A stretch of DNA of 57,772 nucleotides, taken from Zoogloea oleivorans (GTDB taxonomy: Bacteria > Pseudomonadota > Gammaproteobacteria > Burkholderiales > Rhodocyclaceae). The stretch is from assembly GCF_008107625.1 (NCBI RefSeq), contig NZ_SDKK01000028.1:1-57772 (forward strand), in the 5' to 3' direction. Below are positions 38,528-46,797 of this stretch, one piece after another. The stretch's first letter is position 1, and each line of letters begins with the position of its first letter. Position numbers and translations under genes: made by a program. A model generated the notes under the pieces. That model saw only the letters and a list, made by a program, of their open reading frames with translations, did no database searches and had not been told where the DNA came from.

Positions 38528-39073
38528 ATGGCACAGGACCAGAATCACCTCATCTGGCTGGACATGGAAATGACCGGCCTCAATCCCGACAGCGATCGCA
38601 TCATCGAAATCGCCATGGTCGTCACCAACGGCAATCTGGACGTGGTGGCCGAAGGCCCCGTGATCGCGGTGCATCAGTCGGATGCCGTGCTGGACGGCAT
38701 GGATGAGTGGAACAAGAACACCCACGGCCGTTCCGGCCTGATCGACCGGGTCAAGGCCTCGACCATCGACGAAGCCGCCGCCGAGGCGATCTACCTGGAT
38801 TTCATGAAGGAATACATCCCTTCGCGCACGTCCCCGATGTGTGGCAACTCCATCGGCCAAGACCGTCGCTTCATGGCGCGCTACATGCCGAAGCTGGAAG
38901 ACTGGTTCCACTACCGTAACCTGGATGTATCCACGCTCAAGGAACTGGCCCGTCGCTGGCGTCCGGATGTGTACAAGGGCCTCGAGAAGAAGGGCGCCCA
39001 CCAAGCTTTGGCCGACATCCATGAATCGATTGTGGAGTTGCGTTACTACCGGGACAACTTCCTGAAGGTTTGA
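38528..39073 (+). CDS. orn: oligoribonuclease
   Basis: 181 residues. DEDDh exonuclease with [11 protein letters not shown] (Asp12, Glu14), [12 protein letters not shown] (third Asp) and [15 protein letters not shown] (His and last Asp). It degrades two- to five-nucleotide RNAs, including pGpG from c-di-GMP breakdown, so it links to the HD-GYP phosphodiesterase elsewhere in the window. The ATG at 38528 fits the family. A terminator follows the gene. Confidence 0.96.
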   Translation: MAQDQNHLIWLDMEMTGLNPDSDRIIEIAMVVTNGNLDVVAEGPVIAVHQSDAVLDGMDEWNKNTHGRSGLIDRVKASTIDEAAAEAIYLDFMKEYIPSRTSPMCGNSIGQDRRFMARYMPKLEDWFHYRNLDVSTLKELARRWRPDVYKGLEKKGAHQALADIHESIVELRYYRDNFLKV

Positions 39074-39081
39074 AAGCGATG

Positions 39082-39112
39082 CGGGGCGCCTTGATGGGCG
39101 CCCCGTTTTTTT
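39082..39112 (+). terminator. intrinsic terminator after orn
   Basis: Stem CGGGGCGCC / GGCGCCCCG with a 6-nt loop and seven T. Its last base is the last base of the convergent exonuclease-like gene. Confidence 0.93.
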
Positions 39113-39747
39113 CAGCTACCCCGTAGCCACTTGCGGCTGCTTTGGGTTTCGAGCAAATCTCGCGGGGTGGTGAGCCCCTGAACGCTGGCCCGGGCCAGGG
39201 CAACCTGGTGGAGCTGAGCCACGGCAAGGGCTTCGAGGAGGGCGTCCCGATGATCGATGCGGTCAATGCTGAAGGCGCCCAGCCAGGCGTCCATGCGGGC
39301 CTGGCCGGCGATCCGTTCGGGGTAGAGGCTGGGCATCAGGACCATCAGGTCGATCCAGTCCACTTCGGGCACGCTGCCCAGGTTCTGCTCGAAGGCGCGC
39401 TCCAGCGTGCCCTGGTTGAAGGGCGCGTTGTAGACAATGGCGGGCGCCCGGCCAATGAACTTCAAAAGGCCGATCAGGGCGTCTGCCGGGGCGCTGCCCA
39501 GGCTGGCGTGGTAGGCGTCGGCCGGATGCAGCAGGCCGCGGTTGATGGCCACCGCACCCACTGCGAGGAGGCGCTGGCCGCCACCGTCCATCGGCCCGGT
39601 TTCCGTGTTGACCACCACGTAGCGGGTTTCGTAGTGCGAGCGGCCGAGGTCGGGGGCTGGCAGGGCGGCGATAGCCTCCAGGCTGGCTTGCTGATTGGGG
39701 TTGAGGCCCGGACTGCTGCCGGGCAGGAATCGGGAGAGCCAGTTCAT
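39112..39747 (-). CDS. DNA polymerase III epsilon-like exonuclease protein with altered active site
   Basis: 211 residues with an RNase-H-fold exonuclease domain. The catalytic motifs are altered: VVVNTETG has Asn47 where the first Asp is expected, YNAPFNQ has Asn111 for the second Asp, and DHRDALLEA puts Glu172 in place of the last Asp and shifts the His. Glu49 is kept. It may be a weak or non-catalytic nucleic-acid-binding protein. It overlaps the upstream cNMP/CBS/DUF294 gene by 4 bp; this pairing is common in proteobacteria. Confidence 0.8.
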   Translation of the reverse strand: MNWLSRFLPGSSPGLNPNQQASLEAIAALPAPDLGRSHYETRYVVVNTETGPMDGGGQRLLAVGAVAINRGLLHPADAYHASLGSAPADALIGLLKFIGRAPAIVYNAPFNQGTLERAFEQNLGSVPEVDWIDLMVLMPSLYPERIAGQARMDAWLGAFSIDRIDHRDALLEALAVAQLHQVALARASVQGLTTPRDLLETQSSRKWLRGS

Positions 39748-41654
39748 ATCTGGTAATCCAGCTTGAGACGGAGTTGGATCTTGCGGGCCTGGCGGAAGGC
39801 CTCTTTCAGGATGCGCCGGTCGAGTTCGTTCAGATCGTCCGGCTTGACCCGGTTGTCACCGGACGAGCCGTGATCGGTATCGAGGTGCTGGTGGCGCAGG
39901 CGCAGGAGCTGGATGAAGTGGAAACCGTCGGCCATCGCGGAGAGTTCTTCTGCCGGCATGCCGATGCGTGAGCCGCCCTGGCGCAGGCGCTGGACGGTGC
40001 TGGTGGCGTCGACTCCGGTGCGCAGTGACAGCACGCGGGCGGCGTCGACAAACAGGCGGGCGCCGTATTTCTTGAGATCGATGGTGCCCGGATGGCGCGG
40101 ATCGTCGTCGGTGATGAAGTCGCGGATCTTGCCCAGCGGCGGCGCCACGTCGAGGGCGTTGGTGGCCATGGCCTTGAGGAAGGCCGGGTTGCCGCCGGTC
40201 ATGGAGAGCAGCCAGTGGCGGAGCTTGTGGGCGAGTTTCTCGTCGCCGTAGAGCACCCGGTAGTCGAAGAAGATGGTGGCGTTGAGCAGGGCTTCGGGGT
40301 GCGGTTCGCGAATCCAGGTGCCGAATTTTTCGCGCCATTCGTCGATGGTCAGGCACAGGTCGGGGTTGCAGGCCATGATGTTGCCCGTGCACAGAGGGAA
40401 GCCACAGGCGGCCAGGTCGTTGTTCACGTCCTTGGCAAATTCCAGCAGGCGCAGCTTGAGGGGCTCCTTGTCGGCCCATTCGGGTAGTACGTAGAGGATG
40501 CCGTTGTCCTGGTCTGTGGACAGGGTTTGTTCGTGGCGCCCTTCCGAGCCAAAGGCCAGCCAGGCGTATTCGACGCCGTAGAGGTCGTGGTTCTTGAGGT
40601 TGAGCTCAATGATGCGGCGGGTCAGGGCATCGTTGAGGGCCGAGATGAACTGGGTCAGTTGTTCGGCGCCGATGCCCTGGGCGAGCAGGTTGAGGGCCAG
40701 CTGGCGAATGTCGCGGCTGGCGCGCTGCAGGGCCTGCACGTCGGCAGCGCTCTCGATGCCGGAGCGGATCTGGCGCAGGCCGATGCGTTGTAGCGCAAAC
40801 AGGTCGCGCTCGGAGATCACGCCCTTGAGCTTGTCGTCGGTGTCCACCACCAGGATGTGGCGTACCCCGTGGGTGGCCATCTCGAGGGCCGCGTCGTAGG
40901 CGCTGGCGTTGCCGTTGAGGGTGTGCGGCGGGGTGGTCATCACGTCGGCGATCGGCCGGGTCAGGTCGAATCCCGGCAGAAGGATGCGCTTCAGGATATC
41001 GCTCTGGGTGAGTACTCCGACGGGCTTTTCATCCTCGCCGGCAACGGCCAGGCAGCCGACGCCGAATTCGGCCATTTTTTCGAGGGCACTGCGCGTGACC
41101 ATGTCGGGTGCGACAAAGATCGGCGCTTTTTTGACCAGGTTGGACAGGGACGTGGTCATCGTCTGCTGCTCGGCGGCGCGCTGGGAGAACTGCACCTGCA
41201 GCTGCTCCCGCGACTGGTTGAGCAGGCTGGCGATGTAGCGCGTGCAAAACAGCTGGAAGCTCGGGCTGAGTTCCTGCAACTGCAGGAAGTCGGCGGCCGG
41301 GAGCTGGAAGCAGTAGCTGTCTTCCACGGCGATGTAGCCGTTGGTGGACGGCCGTTCGGCAGAAATCGAGCCGATCGGAAAGCCTTCGCCGGGGCCGAGG
41401 GTCAGTGTGGAATATTCGGTGACGGCGACGCTGCCAACCTGGCGGGCCTGTACCTTGCCACGATAGACGATGTAGAAGTAGCGCGGTGGTCCGTCTTCGG
41501 GCACCAGAATTTCCGAGTCTGCCGGATAGAACGCGGTGGCAAGGCGTTCACCCAGAAAACGCAGGGCTTCCGCCTCCATCCGGTCGAAGGGGGCATGGCG
41601 ACGCAGGAAGTCCAGATTGGTACGAATCAGGGTGTCGGAGGCGGTGGTGTCCAT
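39744..41654 (-). CDS. cNMP-binding / CBS / DUF294 nucleotidyltransferase-like signalling protein
   Basis: 636 residues. Domains in order: cyclic-nucleotide-binding beta-roll (about 20-145), two CBS domains (about 170-290; GVLTQSDILKR and GVISERDLFAL), a DUF294 nucleotidyltransferase-like domain with AFGSEGRHEQTLSTDQDN carrying the G-S and D-x-D metal pattern, and a DUF294 C-terminal domain. It is probably cytoplasmic and senses nucleotides or energy state; the modified target is unknown. It is coupled with the altered exonuclease. A 184-bp divergent region separates it from the esterase gene. Confidence 0.88.
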   Translation of the reverse strand: MDTTASDTLIRTNLDFLRRHAPFDRMEAEALRFLGERLATAFYPADSEILVPEDGPPRYFYIVYRGKVQARQVGSVAVTEYSTLTLGPGEGFPIGSISAERPSTNGYIAVEDSYCFQLPAADFLQLQELSPSFQLFCTRYIASLLNQSREQLQVQFSQRAAEQQTMTTSLSNLVKKAPIFVAPDMVTRSALEKMAEFGVGCLAVAGEDEKPVGVLTQSDILKRILLPGFDLTRPIADVMTTPPHTLNGNASAYDAALEMATHGVRHILVVDTDDKLKGVISERDLFALQRIGLRQIRSGIESAADVQALQRASRDIRQLALNLLAQGIGAEQLTQFISALNDALTRRIIELNLKNHDLYGVEYAWLAFGSEGRHEQTLSTDQDNGILYVLPEWADKEPLKLRLLEFAKDVNNDLAACGFPLCTGNIMACNPDLCLTIDEWREKFGTWIREPHPEALLNATIFFDYRVLYGDEKLAHKLRHWLLSMTGGNPAFLKAMATNALDVAPPLGKIRDFITDDDPRHPGTIDLKKYGARLFVDAARVLSLRTGVDATSTVQRLRQGGSRIGMPAEELSAMADGFHFIQLLRLRHQHLDTDHGSSGDNRVKPDDLNELDRRILKEAFRQARKIQLRLKLDYQI

Positions 41655-41838
41655 AAGCAGAACCGAAGGCGCAGATCAAACCACCGAATCTACTCCGCCA
41701 CTGCCCCCCTGTCATGATCTTGCGCAATAAATCGGCCTTTTGTGGATCTTTTAGGGACGCCGTAGTGACGACCGGCGCAGACCGGAGATTCGCCGATGCT
41801 CCGTTACAATCGGGCGCCCCTTCCAACAAGGAATCTTG

Positions 41839-42516
41839 ATGACTGTTTCCCTGCTTCCCGCCCTCGAAATCGCCACTGGCCCCGAGCCCACTCATGCTGT
41901 CATCTGGATGCATGGTCTGGGGGCCGATGGCCACGATTTTGAGCCGGTTGTCGACGAGCTTGACCCGGATCGCCTGCCGCCGACGCGCTTCGTTTTTCCC
42001 CACGCGCCCCAGCGACCGGTGACGATCAATGGTGGTTATGTGATGCGCGCCTGGTACGACATCGTGTCGATGGATTTTTCGGAGCGGCGCGAGGATCCGG
42101 CTGGCGTGCTGGAGTCGGCAGCACAGATCGAAGCCCTGATTGCCCGCGAAAACGCCCGCGGCATTCCGGACAATCGCATTGTGCTGGCCGGTTTTTCCCA
42201 GGGGGGCGCCATTGCACTGCACACCGCGTTGCGTCACCCGCAGCGGCTGGCCGGCATTCTGGCCATGTCCACCTACCTGCCGTTGGCCGACACCCTGGCT
42301 GCCGAAGCCAGTCCGGCCAACCGTGACGTACCGATCTTCATGGCCCATGGGCGTGGCGATACAGTGATTCCCCACGATTTCGGCAAGCGCTCCGGGGATT
42401 TTCTGGCCGCCGGAGGCTATCCGCTGGAATGGCGCAGCTACCCGATGGAGCATTCCCTGTGTCTCGAAGAGATTCGCGACATCGAGGACTGGCTGGCCGG
42501 GGTGTTGGTGGCCTAG
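41839..42516 (+). CDS. carboxylesterase / acyl-protein thioesterase-like hydrolase
   Basis: 225 residues, alpha/beta hydrolase of the phospholipase/carboxylesterase family. The catalytic Ser is in LAGFSQGGAIAL, the Asp in HGRGDTVIP and the His in PMEHSLC. VIWMHGLGADGHDF forms the oxyanion region. It hydrolyses short-chain esters or thioesters. The ATG at 41839 follows CAAGGAATCTT. Its TAG stop shares bases with the TAG of the convergent MaoC gene inside a CTAG palindrome (42513-42516). Confidence 0.9.
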   Translation: MTVSLLPALEIATGPEPTHAVIWMHGLGADGHDFEPVVDELDPDRLPPTRFVFPHAPQRPVTINGGYVMRAWYDIVSMDFSERREDPAGVLESAAQIEALIARENARGIPDNRIVLAGFSQGGAIALHTALRHPQRLAGILAMSTYLPLADTLAAEASPANRDVPIFMAHGRGDTVIPHDFGKRSGDFLAAGGYPLEWRSYPMEHSLCLEEIRDIEDWLAGVLVA

Positions 42517-42962
42517 GTGGCCCGGCGCTTGAGCAGGTGGGCGACGATGAAGGACAGCACCGCTTCGCCCCGCTGATTCAGCGCCTTGTATTGCAGGCGG
42601 GCAATTCCCCGGTCGGGCTTCGAGGAGGAGGGGCGCACCTCCAGCACTTCCACTTCGCTGTGCAGGGTGTCGCCGGGGCGCACCGGCGCCAGCCAGCGCA
42701 GCTCGTCGATGCCCGGCGAGCCCATGCTCGAGCCGGCCAGTACGCCGCTCTGGATGAACAGCCTGAAGCACAGGGCCAGCGACTGGAAACCGCTGGCGAT
42801 CAGCCCGCCGTAAGGCGACTCGGCGGCGGCCACCGCGTCCAGGTGGAAGGGTTGCGGGTCGTAGCGGAAGGCGAAATCGATGATCTCGGCTTCGGTAAGG
42901 GTCAGGCCGCCGCTGATGAAGCGATCGCCAACGATCAAGTCGTCGAGAAAACGGGTGTTCAT
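42513..42962 (-). CDS. MaoC-family (R)-specific enoyl-CoA hydratase-like protein
   Basis: 149 residues, hot-dog fold. FRYDPQPFHLDAVAA carries the hydratase 2 Asp and His, followed by ASGFQSLAL. It could hydrate trans-2-enoyl-CoA and thereby supply (R)-3-hydroxyacyl-CoA for PHA synthesis; that link to phaC 40 kb away is inference. The ATG at 42962 follows a CCGGAGACC site. It is just downstream of the LysR gene on the same strand, with a 38-bp gap. Confidence 0.85.
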   Translation of the reverse strand: MNTRFLDDLIVGDRFISGGLTLTEAEIIDFAFRYDPQPFHLDAVAAAESPYGGLIASGFQSLALCFRLFIQSGVLAGSSMGSPGIDELRWLAPVRPGDTLHSEVEVLEVRPSSSKPDRGIARLQYKALNQRGEAVLSFIVAHLLKRRAT

Positions 42963-43000
42963 GTCGTGGTCTCCGGGCATGGGGGCTGGGTTCAACGATC

Positions 43001-43900
43001 TTAGCCGATGCGTTCGGTGTTGAGGATCTCTCCACAGATCACCAGCCACGCCCGCGCCGCGTGGGACATGTAGCGGCCGGGTTTCCAGATCAGCGCCACG
43101 TTCCAGTCGATGGACGGGTCGGCCAGCGGGCGCACGGCCAGTTCGTCGCCGATGTGGAGGCGGGCCAGCAGTGGCGCCGGCATCAGCGTGGTGCCCAGCC
43201 CGGCTGCCGCCATTGCGACGAGAAAGTCCCACTGGCCGCTCTGGGCGGCGATGCGGGGTTCCAGGCGGGCCTCGCTGAAGGCGTCGCGCAGGCGTCGGGT
43301 CAGCGAGAAATCGTCCGGCAGGAGCACCAGTGGCTCGTCGCGCAAGGCTGTCAGGTTGACCGCGGGCTCGCGTGCCCAGGCGGCGTGGCGGGGGCCGACG
43401 ACGAGGATCGGGTAACGACCGAAGCTGCGGGTTGAAAGTGCAAGGCCGGGGTTGGCGGGCAGCAGGGTGACGCCCACTTCCAGCTCGCCACTGGCCACTT
43501 GTTGTTCGATCACCTGGCCGCCGTTTTCCTGCAAGGTCAGGCGCAGGCCCGGGTGACGTTCGCAAAAGGCCTTTACCACCGGCGAGAAGAGCAGATTGAC
43601 CATCGGCGGCATGCCCACGGTCAGTTCGCCGCGGGTGAGGGCGGTCAGGTCGGTGACCTCCCGTGACAGTTCGCGCACCACGCCAAGGGCCTCCTGGCCG
43701 CGCTCGAAGAGAATGTGCCCCACGTCGGTCAGGCGCACCTGGCGGCCTTCGCGGATCAGCAGGGGCTGGCCGATTTCGTCTTCCAGCTGGCGGATCATCT
43801 TGCTCACCGTGGACTGGGTGACGTGGAGCCGTTCGGCAGCGACGGTGAAGCTGTTCTGGCGGACGGTTTCGACGAAGTAGCGGAGGGCGCGCAGGTCCAT
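43001..43900 (-). CDS. LysR-family transcriptional regulator
   Basis: 299 residues. The N-terminal HTH (MDLRALRYFVETVRQNSFTV, AAERLHVTQSTVSKMIRQLE) and the substrate-binding domain are intact. It is divergent from a CoA-transferase gene across 134 bp containing a LysR-type inverted repeat, the usual layout of a regulator with its target. The inducer is unknown; a short-chain acyl-CoA or organic acid would fit. Confidence 0.92.
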   Translation of the reverse strand: MDLRALRYFVETVRQNSFTVAAERLHVTQSTVSKMIRQLEDEIGQPLLIREGRQVRLTDVGHILFERGQEALGVVRELSREVTDLTALTRGELTVGMPPMVNLLFSPVVKAFCERHPGLRLTLQENGGQVIEQQVASGELEVGVTLLPANPGLALSTRSFGRYPILVVGPRHAAWAREPAVNLTALRDEPLVLLPDDFSLTRRLRDAFSEARLEPRIAAQSGQWDFLVAMAAAGLGTTLMPAPLLARLHIGDELAVRPLADPSIDWNVALIWKPGRYMSHAARAWLVICGEILNTERIG

Positions 43901-43936
43901 AGGTTCATGAAAAAAACGACTCGATGGAATTAGTTT

Positions 43937-43971
43937 AAGTCATCGCACGACTTTTTCTTCGCTTCTATACT
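43937..43971 (+). promoter_or_regulatory. candidate LysR operator and promoter of the CoA-transferase gene
   Basis: An inverted repeat AAGTC-N7-GACTT (43937-43953) overlaps the weak -35 position before a TATACT -10 box (43966-43971). A weak -35 covered by a regulator site suits LysR-dependent activation. Not tested against other copies. Confidence 0.45.
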
Positions 43972-44034
43972 TTTCGGCTAACTCGTCCGTCGAGACGAGC
44001 CCCCAGCAAAGATCAGAGGATCGGAGAAAACAGC

Positions 44035-45549
44035 ATGCCCATGGATCGTATTCGCCTTGCCCGCCTGCGTGACCGCATCATGTCGCCGGAAGATGCCGCC
44101 CTGTTCTTCAAGGACGGCATGACCGTTGGGATGAGTGGCTTCACCCGCGCCGGCGATTGCAAGGCGGTGCCCTTTGCGCTGGCCGAGCGGGCCAGTCGCG
44201 AGCCGCTGCAGATCACCCTGATGACCGGCGCCTCCCTGGGCAACGACATCGACAAGGTGCTCACCGACGCCAACGCGATTTCCCGCCGCATTCCCTTCCA
44301 GTCTGATCCGACCCTGCGCCGCAAGATCAACGCCGGCGAGGTGATGTTCATCGATCAGCATCTGTCCGAAACCGTCGAGCTGTTGCGCTCGAAGCAGATC
44401 GCCCCGGTGGATATTGCGGTAGTCGAAGCCACGGCCATCACCGAAAACGGCGGCATCGTGCCGACCACCTCGGTGGGCAACTCGGCCAGCTTTGCGGTGC
44501 TGGCCAAGAAGATCATCGTCGAGATCAATCTCAAGATGCCGCAGGCGCTGGAAGGCCTGCACGACATCTACATCCCGACCTACCGGCCGCACCGCCTGCC
44601 GATTCCGCTGATTTCGCCGGAGCAGCGCATCGGCCTGCCTTTCATTCCCGTTGACCCGGAAAAGATCGTCGCCATCGTCATCACCGAGAAGGCCGACAGC
44701 CCGTCCAACGTGCTGCCGCCAGACCACGAGACGAATGCCATTGCCGGCCACCTGAACGAGTTCCTGTTCCACGAGGTCAAGGCCGGCCGCCTGTCGCCGT
44801 CGCTGCAGCCGCTGCAGGCCGGCATCGGCACCATCGCCAACGCAGTGCTGCACGGCATGCTGGATTCGCCTTTCCGCGATCTGAAGATGTATTCCGAAGT
44901 GCTGCAGGACAGCACCGTGGAACTGCTCGACGACGGTCGCCTGACCTTTGCGTCGGCCTCGTCGATCACCTTGTCGAAGGGCGCCTACGAGCGCGTGCTG
45001 AGCCAGATCGACCGCTACAAGCAGCGCCTGGTGCTGCGTCCGCAGGAGATCAGCAACCACCCGGAAGTGATCCGTCGCCTGGGCCTGATCACCATCAACA
45101 CGGCACTGGAGTGCGATATCTACGGCAACGTGAATTCCACCCACGTGGGTGGCACGCACATGATGAACGGCATCGGTGGCTCGGGTGACTTTGCCCGCAA
45201 CGCGCACCTGTCGGTGTTCGTCACCAAGTCGATCGCCAAGGCCGGGGCGATTTCGAGCATCGTACCGATGGTCTCTCACGTGGATCACACCGAGCACGAC
45301 ACGGACATCATCGTTACCGAGCACGGCCTGGCCGACCTGCGTGGCCTGGCGCCGCGTGAGCGGGCCCGTCAGGTCATCGACAACTGTACCGACCCGTTGT
45401 ACCGCGACGTGCTGCGCGATTATTTCCTGCGTGCCAGCCGGCGCGGTGGTCACACCCCGCACCTGTTGCAGGAAGCTTTTGCCTGGCATCTGCGCTACGA
45501 GCAGCAGGGCTCGATGCTGGCCCACGAGCAGGAAGCAGCCCTCGTCTGA
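44035..45549 (+). CDS. acetyl-CoA hydrolase/transferase family (succinyl-CoA:acetate CoA-transferase type)
   Basis: 504 residues, full length for the AarC/Ach1 group. It contains GMTVGMSGFTRAGD near the N-terminus, the loop GIGTIANAVLHGML, the catalytic-Glu region MYSEVLQD and the C-terminal EHGLADLRGLAPRERA. It moves CoA between succinyl-CoA and acetate or related acids in the cytoplasm. The ATG at 44035 follows CGGAGAAAACAG; the next ATG at 44041 is possible. Expression is probably controlled by the divergent LysR protein. A long terminator lies downstream. Confidence 0.9.
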   Translation: MPMDRIRLARLRDRIMSPEDAALFFKDGMTVGMSGFTRAGDCKAVPFALAERASREPLQITLMTGASLGNDIDKVLTDANAISRRIPFQSDPTLRRKINAGEVMFIDQHLSETVELLRSKQIAPVDIAVVEATAITENGGIVPTTSVGNSASFAVLAKKIIVEINLKMPQALEGLHDIYIPTYRPHRLPIPLISPEQRIGLPFIPVDPEKIVAIVITEKADSPSNVLPPDHETNAIAGHLNEFLFHEVKAGRLSPSLQPLQAGIGTIANAVLHGMLDSPFRDLKMYSEVLQDSTVELLDDGRLTFASASSITLSKGAYERVLSQIDRYKQRLVLRPQEISNHPEVIRRLGLITINTALECDIYGNVNSTHVGGTHMMNGIGGSGDFARNAHLSVFVTKSIAKAGAISSIVPMVSHVDHTEHDTDIIVTEHGLADLRGLAPRERARQVIDNCTDPLYRDVLRDYFLRASRRGGHTPHLLQEAFAWHLRYEQQGSMLAHEQEAALV

Positions 45550-45712
45550 CCCCAACCCGGAGCGCGCGCAGGCCGCGCTCCCGGCGACTTCGGTGTTCGA
45601 AAGTGCCCTTCGATCCGGAGTCCCGTCGTACCGCCTGCAATCTCCCCAAAGGCCACCCGCATTCCGCGTCCCTCTCCCCGCGGAATGCGGTGCTGGCCTT
45701 TTTTGCTGTCGC
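45550..45712 (+). terminator. terminator region after the CoA-transferase gene
   Basis: Two hairpins. The first (GGAGCGCG / CGCGCTCC, 45559-45581) lacks a T-run. The second is a long stem (45648-45704) built from AAAGGCC with GGCCTTTT and CCGCATTCCGCG with CGCGGAATGCGG, ending in six T. It also separates this gene from convergent selD. Confidence 0.9.
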
Positions 45713-46762
45713 TCAGGCCTTGATCCGGACTTCGGCCGCGCCGGTGTGCATCCGGCCGATGATCGCCGCAGCACCAAAGCCGCCCTTGCGGAAGGTTTCC
45801 AGTACGGCCTGTGCCGCGTCCGCCGAACAAGCCACCAGCAGGCCACCGCTGGTCTGGGCATCGGCCAGCACGCTGCGCTGCCATTCCTCCACGCCGTTGC
45901 CAAACTGCACGGCATCACCGCAACTGGCCAGGTTGCGGGCGATGGCGCCGGGGCCGATGCCTTGCTGCGCGAAGGGAATCGCCGCCGGCATGATCGGCAG
46001 GGCGGTGGCGCTGACCGTCGCACCGAGACCGGCGCCACGGCACACTTCGAGCAGGTGGCCGAGCAGGCCAAAGCCGGTCACGTCGGTGAGGGCGTGCACG
46101 CCGGGCTGGATCGCCAGCGCCGGACCGACCTTGTTCAGCTGCGTGGTGGTGGCGATCATCTGGGCGTAGCCGTCGGCATCCAGCACACCTTTTTTCATCG
46201 CCGAGCCGAGGATGCCGACGCCCAGTGGTTTGCCGAGGATCAATACGTCGCCATCACGGGCGTCGCGGTTGCGCTTGATCACGTCCGGGTGGGCAATGCC
46301 GAGGGCGACGAGGCCGTAGATGGGCTCGGGTGAGTCGATGCTGTGGCCGCCGGCCACCGGAATGCCGGCTTCGGCGCAGATGCTGGCGCCACCTTCGAGG
46401 ATGCGTCCGATGGCCGACAGGGGAAGCTTGTTCACCGGCATGCCGACGATGGCCAGGGCCATGATCGGCGTGCCGCCCATCGCGTAGACGTCGGAAAGGG
46501 CGTTGGTGGCGGCGATGCGCCCGAAGTCGAAGGGGTCGTCGACGATGGGCATGAAGAAGTCGGTAGTGGCGATCAGCGCCTGCTGGTCGTTGAGCCGCCA
46601 TACAGCAGCGTCATCGGCTGTTTCGGTACCCACCAGCAGGTTGGCGAAAGGCTGGGCGGCGGGCATGTGGGACAGCATCTCGCTGAGTACAGCCGGGGCG
46701 ATTTTGCAGCCGCAGCCGCCGCCGTGAGACAATTCGGTGAGTCGCAGGGGTGCTTCAGTCAT
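45713..46762 (-). CDS. selD: selenide, water dikinase
   Basis: 349 residues. The N-terminal HGGGCGCKIAP carries Cys17 and Lys20, matching E. coli numbering; the active residue is Cys, not selenocysteine. The ATP-binding region includes TDFFMPIVDDPFDFGRIAA. It makes selenophosphate. The neighbour mnmH uses selenophosphate for 2-selenouridine in tRNA. No selA, selB or selC is visible here. The ATG at 46762 follows AGGAAAAAAAGAG and is only 35 bp from the divergent mnmH start. Confidence 0.96.
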   Translation of the reverse strand: MTEAPLRLTELSHGGGCGCKIAPAVLSEMLSHMPAAQPFANLLVGTETADDAAVWRLNDQQALIATTDFFMPIVDDPFDFGRIAATNALSDVYAMGGTPIMALAIVGMPVNKLPLSAIGRILEGGASICAEAGIPVAGGHSIDSPEPIYGLVALGIAHPDVIKRNRDARDGDVLILGKPLGVGILGSAMKKGVLDADGYAQMIATTTQLNKVGPALAIQPGVHALTDVTGFGLLGHLLEVCRGAGLGATVSATALPIMPAAIPFAQQGIGPGAIARNLASCGDAVQFGNGVEEWQRSVLADAQTSGGLLVACSADAAQAVLETFRKGGFGAAAIIGRMHTGAAEVRIKA

Positions 46763-46797
46763 CTCTTTTTTTCCTGTCCGGTCAAATCGTTATCTTC

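Noticed and set aside
45713-46762. Selenocysteine at the SelD active site
   Set aside because: The codon at position 17 encodes Cys; no in-frame TGA is present.
46750-46797. GTG start for mnmH at 46750
   Set aside because: Would overlap the start of selD and add hydrophobic residues not typical of the rhodanese domain.
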